Assembly (NCBI GenBank): GCA_034521715.1
Contig: JAXHLY010000004.1
Coordinates: 124,001 to 188,000 of the forward strand
Length of the DNA stretch: 64,000 bases
Source of the DNA: Methylohalomonas sp034521715
GTDB lineage: Bacteria > Pseudomonadota > Gammaproteobacteria > Methylohalomonadales > Methylohalomonadaceae
Reading direction: 5' to 3'
In this document: piece after piece, positions 52,146 through 60,813 of the stretch
How positions within the stretch are numbered: position 1 is the stretch's first letter
Layout of the letters: each line of letters starts with the position of its first letter
Position numbers and translations under genes: made by a program
The notes under the pieces: model-generated
Database searches by the model: none
Told to the model about the DNA's origin: nothing
What the model saw: only the letters and a program-made list of their open reading frames with translations

Positions 52146-54437
52146 CTAGAAGATACGCTGGAACAGCCTTTCCACGGCGTTGGAACCGTGACAGGGTTCA
52201 TACTCCTCGGGTAGATGCGGCACGATGAACGGAAATGACGAGGCCCGCTCACAGTCCTCGTCCGTGCGCTTGCCATTAATGACTTTCTGCCAGCGTACGC
52301 CGTCCGGCGGTGTCAGCGTCAACGGCCGGGGTTTGATGACCGCCATGATATCCGTCCACACCTGCAACGCGCCGCTGGCGCCGGTCAGTTCGGTCGGCTG
52401 ATTGTCGTCGCGCCCGATCCAGACGACGCCGATCCGATCGCTGCCGAAACCGGCAAACCAGCTGTCACGCAATTCATCCGTTGTACCGGTCTTACCGGCC
52501 AGCGGCATCAGATCGGGCAGACGTGCAGCAGCCGAACGTGCAGTGCCACGTTCGACAACCTGGGTAAGCAGGAAGGTCATCAGATAACTTGCCCTGGTAG
52601 GCGCCACCTGATCCACTGATAGTGGATAGCGCCGCAGTGGCTCACCGTCACTGTCGAGCACGGCGACAATCGATTTCAGCGGTGTGCGGAATCCGCCGGC
52701 GGCAATCGTCTGGTACATCTGCGTGACCTGCAGCGGTGTCAAATCGACGGAACCGAGCAACAGTGATGGATAATGCCGCAATGACAGACCTGGCAGCATG
52801 GCCTCCAGTGTGTCAGCCACACGGGCCACGCCCAGTTCCAGTCCAAGATTCACCGTTGCCAGGTTGTACGACTGCGCGAGGGCCTGGTACAGCGGGACCT
52901 CGCCGTGAAATTCACGATCATAATTTTCCGGCATCCATGAATCGCCGTCCGGCTGCGGCAGGCTGACCGGCATATCGGCTATCGGCGTGATCACACTATA
53001 CTGTTCCGGCCGCGCCAGGGCGGTGAGGTAAACCGCCGGTTTCACCAGTGAACCTATGGGCCGTCTTGCATCAAGGGCGCGGTTGAAACCGAAACTGCCG
53101 CCGCGCTGGCCCGTCAGGGCGATTATCTCGCCGGTATCCACGCTCGCGAGAATGACCGCGCCCTGCAGCTCCTCGGTATTGCTGTATTGCTGTTCGAGAC
53201 GCTGCAGGCGTTGATCCAGGGACTTCTGAACAGTGTGCTGCGCAACCGGATCCAGTGTCGTGAATATACGCAGGCCGGCATTCTGCAGATCATCGCTGTC
53301 GTAATCGCGGTGCAGCTGGCGGCGTACCAGATCGACGAAGGTTGGATAGCGATCCGAGGTCCAGCCCGGCACGTCACTGATGCCCAGCGGCCTGGAGATT
53401 AGTTGTTCCGCCGCATCGGGCTCAAGGTAACCCTGATCGGCCATTAGCCGCAGTACCAGATTACGCCGCTCGAGCGCCCGCTGCGGATGACGGCGCGGAT
53501 TGTAATACGATGCACCGCGTACCAATCCGACCAGCAGTGCCAGCTGTTCGGTACTCAGTTCGGTCAGCGGCCGGCGAAAATAAAACTCGGCCGCCAGACC
53601 AAACCCATGGATGGCATTATTGCCCTGCTGGCCCAGATAGACCTCGTTGAGGTATGCCTCCAGGATTTCCTGCTTGCTGTAATGCGATTCCAGCAACAAC
53701 GCCATAATGGCTTCATTGATCTTGCGCCATAGCGTACGGTCACGGGTAAGATAAAAGTTCTTCACCAGCTGCTGGGTCAGCGTGCTGCCACCCTGGCGGA
53801 TACGGCCGGCCAACAGGTTGACCCAGGCCGCACGGGCTATGGCCAGCGGATCAACACCGTAATGCTGGTAGAAATCCCGATCCTCGACAGCGATCAATGC
53901 GTTGATGAGTTGCTGCGGTGCATTATCATAGCGAATTAGAATGCGATCTTCATGATGTTCCGGATAGATTTTGCCGATGATACGGGGCCCCAGCCGCAAT
54001 ACCGGTACAGCCTCTCCCGTCGTCACCGCCATTATTGCCGTAATACCCCGGTTATCGAACCGGACCTGGATATGGCGTGCCGGTTCGGTGCCATCCCAAT
54101 ACCGAAACCGTCGTGTATGCACGCTGAGGCGTGAATCACTGACCGCGTACTCACCGGCCTGGTCAACGCCGTCGCTGCGCCGGTAACCCAGCGCTTCCAG
54201 CTCACGCACGAGATCGTCATGCCGTAACGATCGTCCGGCATATAATTCCAGCGGCCGTGCATAAACAGTTGCCGGCAGTGCCCAGCGTTTACCCTCGAAG
54301 GCACTGCGGACCTCGCGATCCAGCCACAGCACGTACACGGCTGCAGCCGCGACGGCGGCAACCAGCAGGGCCAACCAGAACCCAAGACGGGTCGATCGGG
54401 GCCGGGATGATTTACGCTTGCGGCGGCGTTTTGCCAT
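52146..54437 (-). CDS. mrcB: Penicillin-binding protein 1B
   Basis: A 763-residue bifunctional class A PBP (glycosyltransferase plus transpeptidase). It has a basic cytoplasmic start (MAKRRRKRKSS), one membrane helix (about 19-41), and a UB2H-like domain with AGRSLRHDDLVRELEALGYR. The GT51 domain has the catalytic glutamate in IAVEDRDFYQHYGVDPLAI, plus GGSTLTQQLVKNFYLT. The transpeptidase domain has SLVK (nucleophile serine), SYN and KTGTT. It is intact. A perfect 20-bp palindrome lies about 40 bases upstream of the start. Confidence 0.96.
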   Translation of the reverse strand: MAKRRRKRKSSRPRSTRLGFWLALLVAAVAAAAVYVLWLDREVRSAFEGKRWALPATVYARPLELYAGRSLRHDDLVRELEALGYRRSDGVDQAGEYAVSDSRLSVHTRRFRYWDGTEPARHIQVRFDNRGITAIMAVTTGEAVPVLRLGPRIIGKIYPEHHEDRILIRYDNAPQQLINALIAVEDRDFYQHYGVDPLAIARAAWVNLLAGRIRQGGSTLTQQLVKNFYLTRDRTLWRKINEAIMALLLESHYSKQEILEAYLNEVYLGQQGNNAIHGFGLAAEFYFRRPLTELSTEQLALLVGLVRGASYYNPRRHPQRALERRNLVLRLMADQGYLEPDAAEQLISRPLGISDVPGWTSDRYPTFVDLVRRQLHRDYDSDDLQNAGLRIFTTLDPVAQHTVQKSLDQRLQRLEQQYSNTEELQGAVILASVDTGEIIALTGQRGGSFGFNRALDARRPIGSLVKPAVYLTALARPEQYSVITPIADMPVSLPQPDGDSWMPENYDREFHGEVPLYQALAQSYNLATVNLGLELGVARVADTLEAMLPGLSLRHYPSLLLGSVDLTPLQVTQMYQTIAAGGFRTPLKSIVAVLDSDGEPLRRYPLSVDQVAPTRASYLMTFLLTQVVERGTARSAAARLPDLMPLAGKTGTTDELRDSWFAGFGSDRIGVVWIGRDDNQPTELTGASGALQVWTDIMAVIKPRPLTLTPPDGVRWQKVINGKRTDEDCERASSFPFIVPHLPEEYEPCHGSNAVERLFQRIF

Positions 54438-54475
54438 GAAGCTCCATACAGTGACTTGATAAACCAGGGCTGGAA

Positions 54476-54495
54476 ACTGTCAAAATTTTGACAGT
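54476..54495 (-). promoter_or_regulatory. 20-bp perfect palindrome over the putative mrcB promoter
   Basis: ACTGTCAAAATTTTGACAGT is a perfect dyad. It contains TTGACA on both strands. On the minus strand TTGACA is followed 16 bases later by TATCAA, a usable -35/-10 pair for mrcB, whose ATG is about 40 bases downstream. A dimeric regulator binding here would block the -35. Confidence 0.5.
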
Positions 54496-54526
54496 CCGGA
54501 AAAGCGGAAATTTGCGTCCCACAAAA

Positions 54527-54556
54527 AAGGGCTCCATATAGTTATATGGAGCCCTT
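54527..54556. terminator. Terminator of the histone H1-like gene
   Basis: A perfect 14-bp stem (AAGGGCTCCATATA / TATATGGAGCCCTT) with a 2-base gap, preceded by six A residues that become a T run on the minus strand. It lies 37 bases after the stop of the gene at 54594-55058. Confidence 0.85.
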
Positions 54557-54593
54557 GTAATTGGAAGCTACTTCCCGACAACACTTTCAGAGC

Positions 54594-55058
54594 TTATCCG
54601 CCACCTGCCAGTTTCCTGGCCATTTCGCGGCGCCGCTCCTTGCGTGCCTTGATGACTGCCCGCGCCTTGCGGCGGCGAGCCTCATCGCGTTGTGCCGGGC
54701 TTCCAGCCTTACGCCTTACTTTTTTTCGTACGGCGCTTGGCCTTTTTTCGGTAGCTTTCTTCCTGGTGGCCTTCCGCTTGGCCTTCTTCTTGGCCTTCTT
54801 CTTGGCCTTTTTCTTGGCCTTCTTCCGGGTAGCCTTCTTCTTGGCTACCTTGCGCTTGGCCTTCTTCTTGGCCGCTTTGCGCTTGGTTTTCTTTTTACTG
54901 GCCTTTTTCTTGGCCTTCTTCCGGGTAGCCTTCTTCTTGGCTACCTTGCGCTTGGCCTTCTTCTTGGCCGTCTTCTTCTTCCCTGTCTTCCTTCTGGCTG
55001 CCTTCTTCTTGGCAGCCTTCTTCTTACTGCGAGTAGTTCTCTTTTTACTCATTGCCAT
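54594..55058 (-). CDS. Lysine-rich histone H1-like protein
   Basis: A 154-residue protein made largely of K, R and A, for example KKKAKRKVAKKKATRKKAKK, a block that occurs twice with a KRKAAKKKAKRK-type spacer. The C-terminal 45 residues (SAVRKKVRRKAGSPAQRDEA) are less repetitive. This is the composition of bacterial H1-like and AlgP-type DNA-binding proteins, which compact DNA or act as regulators. GGGGAG nine bases before ATG 55058 supports that start. Internal duplication shows that the length evolves by repeat expansion. Confidence 0.8.
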   Translation of the reverse strand: MAMSKKRTTRSKKKAAKKKAARRKTGKKKTAKKKAKRKVAKKKATRKKAKKKASKKKTKRKAAKKKAKRKVAKKKATRKKAKKKAKKKAKKKAKRKATRKKATEKRPSAVRKKVRRKAGSPAQRDEARRRKARAVIKARKERRREMARKLAGGG

Positions 55059-55253
55059 AACGATTGACTCCCCGTTTGAACCTAATTGAGGTTAAGTTCT
55101 GTTAGATACAGCAAATTCAACAGAACTCGGGACTTATTATAGTAATGTTTTTTTCAATTTCTAATTTTTTTTGCAATTTTTTTCATATGCTGCTAGCGCG
55201 AACATGCATTCGCGACTGCTTGCTTGTGGAAAAATTCCACGCTGCAGCCGTGA

Positions 55254-55916
55254 TCAACCACACTGATCGAGCGCTTCCTGCACAGCTTTTTTGACGGCAT
55301 CGACCGACTGCATACCGTCGATCTCGACATACCGTGGCGCGTCTTCAGCCCCTGTTTCACGCCATTTTCTGTAGTAGTCGACCAGTGGACTGGTCTGCTC
55401 ATGATAGACCTCAAGGCGCTTGCGCACGGTCTCTTCCTCGTCGTCATCACGCTGGATCAGGGGTTCGCCGGTAACGTCGTCGACGCCCGGCTGCTGCGGC
55501 GGATTGAATGTGACATGATAGGTGCGCCCCGAGCCCGGATGGACACGACGACCGCTCATGCGACGGATGATCTCCTCGTCATCGGCCTTCAGTTCGACGA
55601 CGCAGTCGATATCTATACCGTATTGCTGCATGCCGTCGGCCTGGGCGATGGTGCGCGGGAAGCCGTCCAGCAGGTAACCATTCGCGCAATCTGACTGTTG
55701 AATGCGGTCCTCCACCAGCGCCAGAATGAGATCGTCGGATACCAGTTCGCCGGCATCCATCACCTGTTTGGCCTGTTTGCCAAGCTCCGTACCGGCCTTG
55801 ACGGCTGCGCGCAGCATGTCGCCGGTGGATATCTGCGGAATATCGTAGCGTTCCGTGATGAAGGCGGCCTGGGTGCCCTTGCCCGCGCCCGGAGGTCCTA
55901 GCAGAATCAGTTTCAC
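55254..55916 (-). CDS. adk: Adenylate kinase
   Basis: A 220-residue long-form adenylate kinase (ATP + AMP to 2 ADP). It shows the P-loop GPPGAGKGT, the AMP-binding region DMLRAAV and LDGFPRT, and the LID (GRRVHPGSGRTYHVTFNPPQ, without the four zinc cysteines), then QRDDDEEETVRKRLEVYHEQ. GTG 55916 is the start, with GAGGAG upstream. It is monocistronic. Confidence 0.96.
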   Translation of the reverse strand: MKLILLGPPGAGKGTQAAFITERYDIPQISTGDMLRAAVKAGTELGKQAKQVMDAGELVSDDLILALVEDRIQQSDCANGYLLDGFPRTIAQADGMQQYGIDIDCVVELKADDEEIIRRMSGRRVHPGSGRTYHVTFNPPQQPGVDDVTGEPLIQRDDDEEETVRKRLEVYHEQTSPLVDYYRKWRETGAEDAPRYVEIDGMQSVDAVKKAVQEALDQCG

Positions 55917-55993
55917 GGCAGTTCTCCTCGTTGATGTCGTCTGGATGCTATGTTATCTGAGAGCCTTGTATAGCTTCTTATAGTGGTACCAGC

Positions 55994-56378
55994 GTGAAAA
56001 TCGAACTCGACAGCAATGCGGATGTACAACGCCACATAGCGTCTTACAGCGCCGGCTCAGTGGTCATCGGCGAGCGGCACTATAACACGAGCCTGATCGT
56101 CAGCCCGGAGCGAATCGTTGACGACTGGGGGCCGGAGGATTTTACCGATCTTGCGGCGCATCACCTGGAAACCGTTGTTTCGCTGCAACCCGAGATTGTC
56201 GTCATCGGTACGGGCCGGGCATTGCATTTTCCCGCAGCAGACGTGCTTGAGCCGCTGCTGAAACGCGAAATCGGTTACGAGATCATGGATACCGGCGCCG
56301 CCTGCCGCTGCTACAACATACTGACGACGGAGGGACGAAGGGGTGGTTGCGGCCCTGCTGATGATTGAAGAGCAGTAG
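55994..56378 (+). CDS. Mth938-domain (DUF498/NDUFAF3-like) protein (frameshift near the end)
   Basis: A protein of about 127 residues of the Mth938-like fold. It has VVIGERHYNTSLIVSPERIV, the family core PEIVVIGTGRALHFPAADVL, and GYEIMDTGAACRCYNILTTEGR. The frame changes after EGR because of one extra G in a run at 56339-56342. Removing it gives RVVAALLMIEEQ and a stop at 56376-56378, the expected family ending. The family includes a mitochondrial complex I assembly factor; the bacterial role is unclear. GTG 55994 is the start. It is divergent from adk. Confidence 0.87.
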
Positions 56379-56440
56379 TGACTGGTAACAGGGCCCGCCC
56401 TGCCATCATCCAATCACCAGTCACTATTCACCAATCACCA
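56379..56440. repeat. Short heptamer-like direct repeats
   Basis: The non-coding interval contains tandem variants of a 7-base phrase (CACCAGT, CACTATT, CACCAAT, CACCATC around 56412-56440) and a CAGGGCCCGCCCTG palindrome near 56390. Such heptad arrays recur in intergenic regions of several gammaproteobacteria. They code for nothing here. Confidence 0.5.
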
Positions 56441-56444
56441 TCCC

Positions 56445-57485
56445 CTAGCTTTCCGAGAACAGTGCGTCCACGGAAAAACCCTCGCGTTCGAGTATCTGCC
56501 GCAGGCGCTTGATGGCCTCGATCTGAATCTGGCGCACCCGTTCGCGGGTGACACCCAGTTCATTGCCGATCTCCTCCAGCGTCGCCACCTCGCGGCCATG
56601 CAGCCCGAAGCGGTGTTCGACGACCGCGCACTGTTTCTCCGTCAACTGCGACAGCCAGGTATCGATATGGCGCTGTATGTCGCTATTTTGCAACAGTAGC
56701 GAGGGATCCAGATTATGCTCATCGGGGATGGTATCGAGCAGTGATTTATCCGAATCATGTCCCGAGGGCGTATCGACCGACGTCACGCGCTCGTTCAGCC
56801 CGAGCATGCGCTTAACCTCTTCAATCGGCCGGTCCAGCATCTGCGCGACGTCTTCCGGGCTCGGCTCGCGATCCAGCTGCTGTGCCAGCTTGCGCGCCGC
56901 GCGCAGATAGATATTGATTTCCTTGACCACATGTATCGGCAGCCGCACGGTACGCGTCTGGTTCATGAGCGCACGTTCGATTGTCTGGCGGATCCACCAG
57001 GTGGCGTAGGTCGAGAAACGGAAGCCTTTTTCCGGATCGAACTTTTCGACTGCGCGGATGAGGCCGAGATTGCCTTCCTCTATCAAATCCAGCAGGGCCA
57101 GCCCACGATTCATGTAGCGCCGCGCGATTTTGACGACCAGCCGCAGATTACTTTCGATCATGCGCCGGCGCGCCGCCTGATCGCCCTTGCGCGACAGCCG
57201 CGCGTAATAAACCTCTTCCTCTGCCGTCAGTAACGGCGAAAACCCGATCTCGCCCAGGTACAGGCGGGTAGCGTCGAGTTCGCCTTCGGGGATGGAGCCG
57301 GGAGTGTAAGCGGTCTTCGGCGCAGGGGGCGCCTCCTCCTGCACGGCATTACCACCGGTTTCTGCGTCACTGCCGCCGCTGGCGGCGTCCGCTGTCGGTT
57401 CATATTCGGTGGTGTCCGCGTCACGGAACTCCGAAGCCGTTTCTTCCTCGTCGTTCTGGGTTTCCTTGGTATCGACGGGACTCAT
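56445..57485 (-). CDS. rpoS: RNA polymerase sigma factor RpoS
   Basis: A 346-residue stationary-phase/general-stress sigma factor. The N-terminal 75 residues are acidic and variable. Region 1.2 (DATRLYLGEIGFSPLLTAEE) and region 2 (IARRYMNRGLALLDLIEEGN and FSTYATWWIRQTIERAL) are typical. Region 3 starts ERVTSVDTPSG-like, and region 4 includes VTRERVRQIQIEAIKRLRQI. The position immediately after nlpD in surE-pcm-nlpD-rpoS identifies RpoS rather than RpoD. ATG 57485 is preferred over 57497. The gene is intact. rpoS promoters often lie within nlpD. Confidence 0.95.
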   Translation of the reverse strand: MSPVDTKETQNDEEETASEFRDADTTEYEPTADAASGGSDAETGGNAVQEEAPPAPKTAYTPGSIPEGELDATRLYLGEIGFSPLLTAEEEVYYARLSRKGDQAARRRMIESNLRLVVKIARRYMNRGLALLDLIEEGNLGLIRAVEKFDPEKGFRFSTYATWWIRQTIERALMNQTRTVRLPIHVVKEINIYLRAARKLAQQLDREPSPEDVAQMLDRPIEEVKRMLGLNERVTSVDTPSGHDSDKSLLDTIPDEHNLDPSLLLQNSDIQRHIDTWLSQLTEKQCAVVEHRFGLHGREVATLEEIGNELGVTRERVRQIQIEAIKRLRQILEREGFSVDALFSES

Positions 57486-57506
57486 TTTCCAAATCAACCG
57501 GTGAGC

Positions 57507-58385
57507 TTAACCATGGCGTTTGGGCAGCTGGGTGAGCGGATCGATAGGTTGGCCGTCGCGGCGAATTTCGAAGTGCAGAACAGTGCGCCCGTTGCTGTCC
57601 GCTCCCATGGTGGCAATTTGCTGACCGCCTTTGACACTGTCACCTTCTTTCACAAGAAGTTTATCGTTGTGCGCATAAGCACTGAGGTAGGTATCATTGT
57701 GTTTGATGATAATAAGCTTTCCGTAGCCGATAAGTCCACTCCCGCTGTACACTACCTGCCCCGGGGCAGCGGCATGAATGTTCTGCCCATTGCGCCCGCC
57801 TATCTTGATGCCTTTCTCCGCCGTCGGTGATTTCGTCTTGATCAGTTGCCCCTCGGTCGGCCATGACCATTTTATAGGTCCGGCGGTCGCTACAGAAGTC
57901 GAGAGTTCATCGGCTGCGGGTTGCCGGGTTGGCGGCTGGCGCTGTGCGTGTTCGATCGGCGGCGATGGCGTCTGTCCGGACTTCGGCAGTGGCGGTGATG
58001 GTGTCCGGGTCTGGCGGGATATCGGCGAGGTCGGCGGCTGTCGTGAACGAGGGGGGCGCAACTGAATTTTATCACCCGGATAAATCAGGTACGGCGGACG
58101 TATGCCGTTCCAGCGTGCAACATCACGGTAATCCAGGTGGTAACGCCAGGCAATCGCATACAATGTATCGCCACGGCGAACGACATGATGGCCGCTCTCC
58201 GGAATGGCGCGCTGCTGTGCCCTGCTGCGCTGACCGGCAGACACGACCGGGGGTTTCGTCGCATGGTAATCGCCGGGGCTGGATACCGGTGCCCGCGCAG
58301 TCCCGCCACAACCGTGCAGTAGCACAGCTGCCAGTAACAGCCATCCCGGTACGCAGCATGTCGATGCGAACCGGCCAGATGTCAT
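57507..58385 (-). CDS. nlpD: Murein hydrolase activator lipoprotein NlpD
   Basis: A 292-residue lipoprotein. The signal ends LLHGC (lipobox). A LysM domain at about 67-110 has HHVVRRGDTLYAIAWRYHLD, followed by a P/Q/T-rich linker. The C-terminal LytM (M23) domain runs from GIKIGGRNGQNIHAAAPGQV to VLHFEIRRDGQPIDP. The first metal-ligand motif (HxxxD) is absent, as in NlpD proteins that activate amidase AmiC rather than cut peptidoglycan. It is one base from pcm and 21 bases before rpoS. Confidence 0.95.
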   Translation of the reverse strand: MTSGRFASTCCVPGWLLLAAVLLHGCGGTARAPVSSPGDYHATKPPVVSAGQRSRAQQRAIPESGHHVVRRGDTLYAIAWRYHLDYRDVARWNGIRPPYLIYPGDKIQLRPPRSRQPPTSPISRQTRTPSPPLPKSGQTPSPPIEHAQRQPPTRQPAADELSTSVATAGPIKWSWPTEGQLIKTKSPTAEKGIKIGGRNGQNIHAAAPGQVVYSGSGLIGYGKLIIIKHNDTYLSAYAHNDKLLVKEGDSVKGGQQIATMGADSNGRTVLHFEIRRDGQPIDPLTQLPKRHG

Positions 58386-59045
58386 TCAGACAAGCCCCTG
58401 CAACATCGGTACAAAACTCACCATATCCAGTGAAGTCTCTTCAAAACCGTCCTGCGTACGCGTTACTGCCAGCAGTCGCTGTTCCCCGGCACGCCCAACC
58501 GGAATCAGCAAACGTCCGCCCGGGGCAAGTTGATCCAGCAGCTTCTGCGGAATCCCCACCGGCGCTGCAGTTACCAGTATGCCATCAAACGGACCCTGTT
58601 CCGGCCAACCGATATTACCGTCGGCATGTTTCGTGCGTATGTTACGCAGCCCCAGTGAATAAAAGTGTTCCCGGGCCCGTATCAACAGTGCATTAATGCG
58701 TTCAATGGTATAAACACGCTCGATCAAATTCGCAAGCAGGACAGTCTGATAACCGCAACCCGTGCCGATTTCCAGTACCCGGCGCATTGTGCTGCCCTGC
58801 AACAGGGCCTCGGTCATGCGCGCCACAATATAAGGCTGGGAAATCGTCTGACTGTAACCTATCGGCAGCGCGGTATTTTCATAGGCGCGGCTGGACAGCG
58901 CCTCATCAATGAAAATATGCCGCGGGATTTTACGCATGGCATCGAGTATACGTTCATCATAAATGCCCATTTCACGCAAGCGTTCGATAAGCCGGTCGCG
59001 CGCGCGCTGCGAGGTCATGCCGATACCGTTGAATCGGTTATTCAT
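58386..59045 (-). CDS. pcm: Protein-L-isoaspartate O-methyltransferase
   Basis: A 219-residue PIMT that uses SAM to methylate L-isoaspartyl residues for repair of aged proteins. Motifs: MTSQRARDRLIERLRE, FIDEALSSRAYENTALPIGY, the SAM-binding motif I VLEIGTGCGYQTVLLA, and the post-motif LITAAP-like ILVTAAPVGIP. ATG 59045 overlaps the surE end by 8 bases and is preferred over 59081. It belongs to the surE-pcm-nlpD-rpoS operon. Confidence 0.95.
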   Translation of the reverse strand: MNNRFNGIGMTSQRARDRLIERLREMGIYDERILDAMRKIPRHIFIDEALSSRAYENTALPIGYSQTISQPYIVARMTEALLQGSTMRRVLEIGTGCGYQTVLLANLIERVYTIERINALLIRAREHFYSLGLRNIRTKHADGNIGWPEQGPFDGILVTAAPVGIPQKLLDQLAPGGRLLIPVGRAGEQRLLAVTRTQDGFEETSLDMVSFVPMLQGLV

Positions 59046-59796
59046 CGCGTTCCAGTTCACTGAGCCAGGCGGCCAGGGCATCCATGCTGTTGTACCGGGT
59101 CAGATCGACCTGCATGGGCGTTATCGAGACAAATCCCTGACGAACTGCGTGAAAGTCCGTGCCAGGCCCGGCGTCTTCTTCAGTCCCGACCGGTCCGACC
59201 CAGAAAACATCCCGGCCGCGTGGATCCTTGGTGCGCAAGGCCGGTTCAGACTTGTGCCGGTGGCCGAGGCGGGTGATTTCCATGCCCTGCAGTTCGTCAT
59301 AGGGCCGATCCGGAATATTGACGTTCAGCAACATGTCGGTGGTCAGCGGCCGTTTTTGCAGTTGACTGATAAGCTGCATTACGACCTGTACCGCCGTTTC
59401 ATAATGCACGGGGGTTTCACCGACCAGTGAAACGGCCATGGCGGGCACACCCAGAAAACGGCCCTCCATCGCGGCGGCTACCGTTCCCGAATACAGGACA
59501 TCATCACCCAGGTTGGCGCCGTGATTGATACCACTGATCACCATGTCCGGATCATTCTCCAGCAAGCCGGTAATAGCCAGATGCACGCAATCCGTCGGCG
59601 TACCGTTGACATAGGTAAAACCGTTCGGTGCCTGCAGCGGCCGGATAGGCTGATCAAGCGTAAGGGAATTACTGGCGCCGCTGCGATCGCGATCGGGCGC
59701 GACCACCGTCACCCGGCCGAAACTCGCAACCGCCTGCGCCAGGTGGGCAAGTCCTTCGGACTGATAACCATCATCGTTACTTAACAGGAAATGCAT
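59038..59796 (-). CDS. surE: 5'/3'-nucleotidase SurE
   Basis: A 252-residue metal-dependent nucleotidase important in stationary-phase survival. It shows the LLSNDDGYQSEGL metal-binding start, the APDRDRSGASNSLT loop, the NGTPTDCVHLA segment and SGINHGANLGDDVLYSGTVA. The length is normal. It starts the surE-pcm-nlpD-rpoS operon. Confidence 0.96.
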   Translation of the reverse strand: MHFLLSNDDGYQSEGLAHLAQAVASFGRVTVVAPDRDRSGASNSLTLDQPIRPLQAPNGFTYVNGTPTDCVHLAITGLLENDPDMVISGINHGANLGDDVLYSGTVAAAMEGRFLGVPAMAVSLVGETPVHYETAVQVVMQLISQLQKRPLTTDMLLNVNIPDRPYDELQGMEITRLGHRHKSEPALRTKDPRGRDVFWVGPVGTEEDAGPGTDFHAVRQGFVSITPMQVDLTRYNSMDALAAWLSELERDE

Positions 59797-59892
59797 CGTC
59801 TGGGCAGGTCAACTTGTCGGCCGTAGGCACGGTACCTCGGCAACGGACATATTTTGCATTGCAAATAGTATTTCGTGAACACCCGGCATGCT

Positions 59893-60806
59893 TCATCCGG
59901 GCATGGCCCCCAGCAAAAACTCGAGCAGTGCCTTCTGTGCGTGCAGGCGATTGCCTGCCTCTTCCCAGACCACGCTCTGGGGCCGTCGATAACCTCGGCA
60001 CTAACCTCCTCGCCACGATGCGCGGGCAGACAATGCATAAACAGCGCGTCCGGTTTCGCCTGCTGCATGAGCCCCGTGTTCACCTGATAAGGCGCAAATC
60101 GGGTGGCACGGGAGTCGGCCTCGGCCTCCTGGCCCATGCTGGCCCAGACATCGGTTACAACAATATCGGCATCCGTAACCGCGGCCACCGGATCGTCCGT
60201 CACCATGACATGCCGGCCGGCTTTTTCAACACGATCACTATCAGGCTCATAACCGGCCGGCGCAGCAACCTTCAACCGGAAATCCAGCAGGCAGGCGGCA
60301 TTGATGTACGAATTGCACATGTTATTGCCGTCCCCGAGCCAGGCCACCGTCCGGCCCTGTATCGATCCGCGCCGCTCGTACCATGTCTGCAGATCGGCCA
60401 GTAACTGGCACGGATGCAGCTGATCCGACAGACCATTAATGACCGGTACGCTCGCGTATGCTGCCAACTTTTCAATCGTTGCATGCTCATAGGTACGCAG
60501 CATGATGCAATCGACCATTTGCGATAGCACGCGGGCCGTGTCTGCTATCGGTTCACCACGTTCCATCTGGGAACCGGTCGGCGACAGGTAGATCGCGTGT
60601 CCGCCGAGCTGGGCCATGGCGGTTTCGAATGATACGCGCGTACGCGTCGACGATTTTTCATAAATCATCGCCAGCACCCGGCCCGGCAGTGTCTGCTGCA
60701 CGACACCCTGGCGCACCTGCGCTTTCAGTTCGATGGCGCGGTGGAGCATGCGCTCCAGCTCGGCGCGATCGAGATCATTGAGGCTGAGAAAATGTCTTAC
60801 CGGCAT
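59893..60806 (-). CDS. argF: Ornithine carbamoyltransferase (one frameshift)
   Basis: The arginine-pathway enzyme that makes citrulline from ornithine and carbamoyl phosphate. It shows FLSLNDLDRAELERMLHRAI, the carbamoyl-phosphate site STRTRVSFE, HPCQLLADLQTWYE, the ornithine loop DVWASMGQE, and the catalytic HCLPAHRGEEV. The frame breaks after IDGP near 59982 (a missing C in a C run). Restoring it gives QSVVWEEAGNRLHAQKALLE and a stop at 59893-59895, for 304 residues, the family length. ATG 60806 is used. It lies downstream of argD. Confidence 0.95.
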
Positions 60807-60813
60807 TGGTTGT

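Noticed and set aside
54760..55020. Dense direct repeats resembling a satellite
   Set aside because: They are in-frame Lys/Ala codons of the histone H1-like gene.
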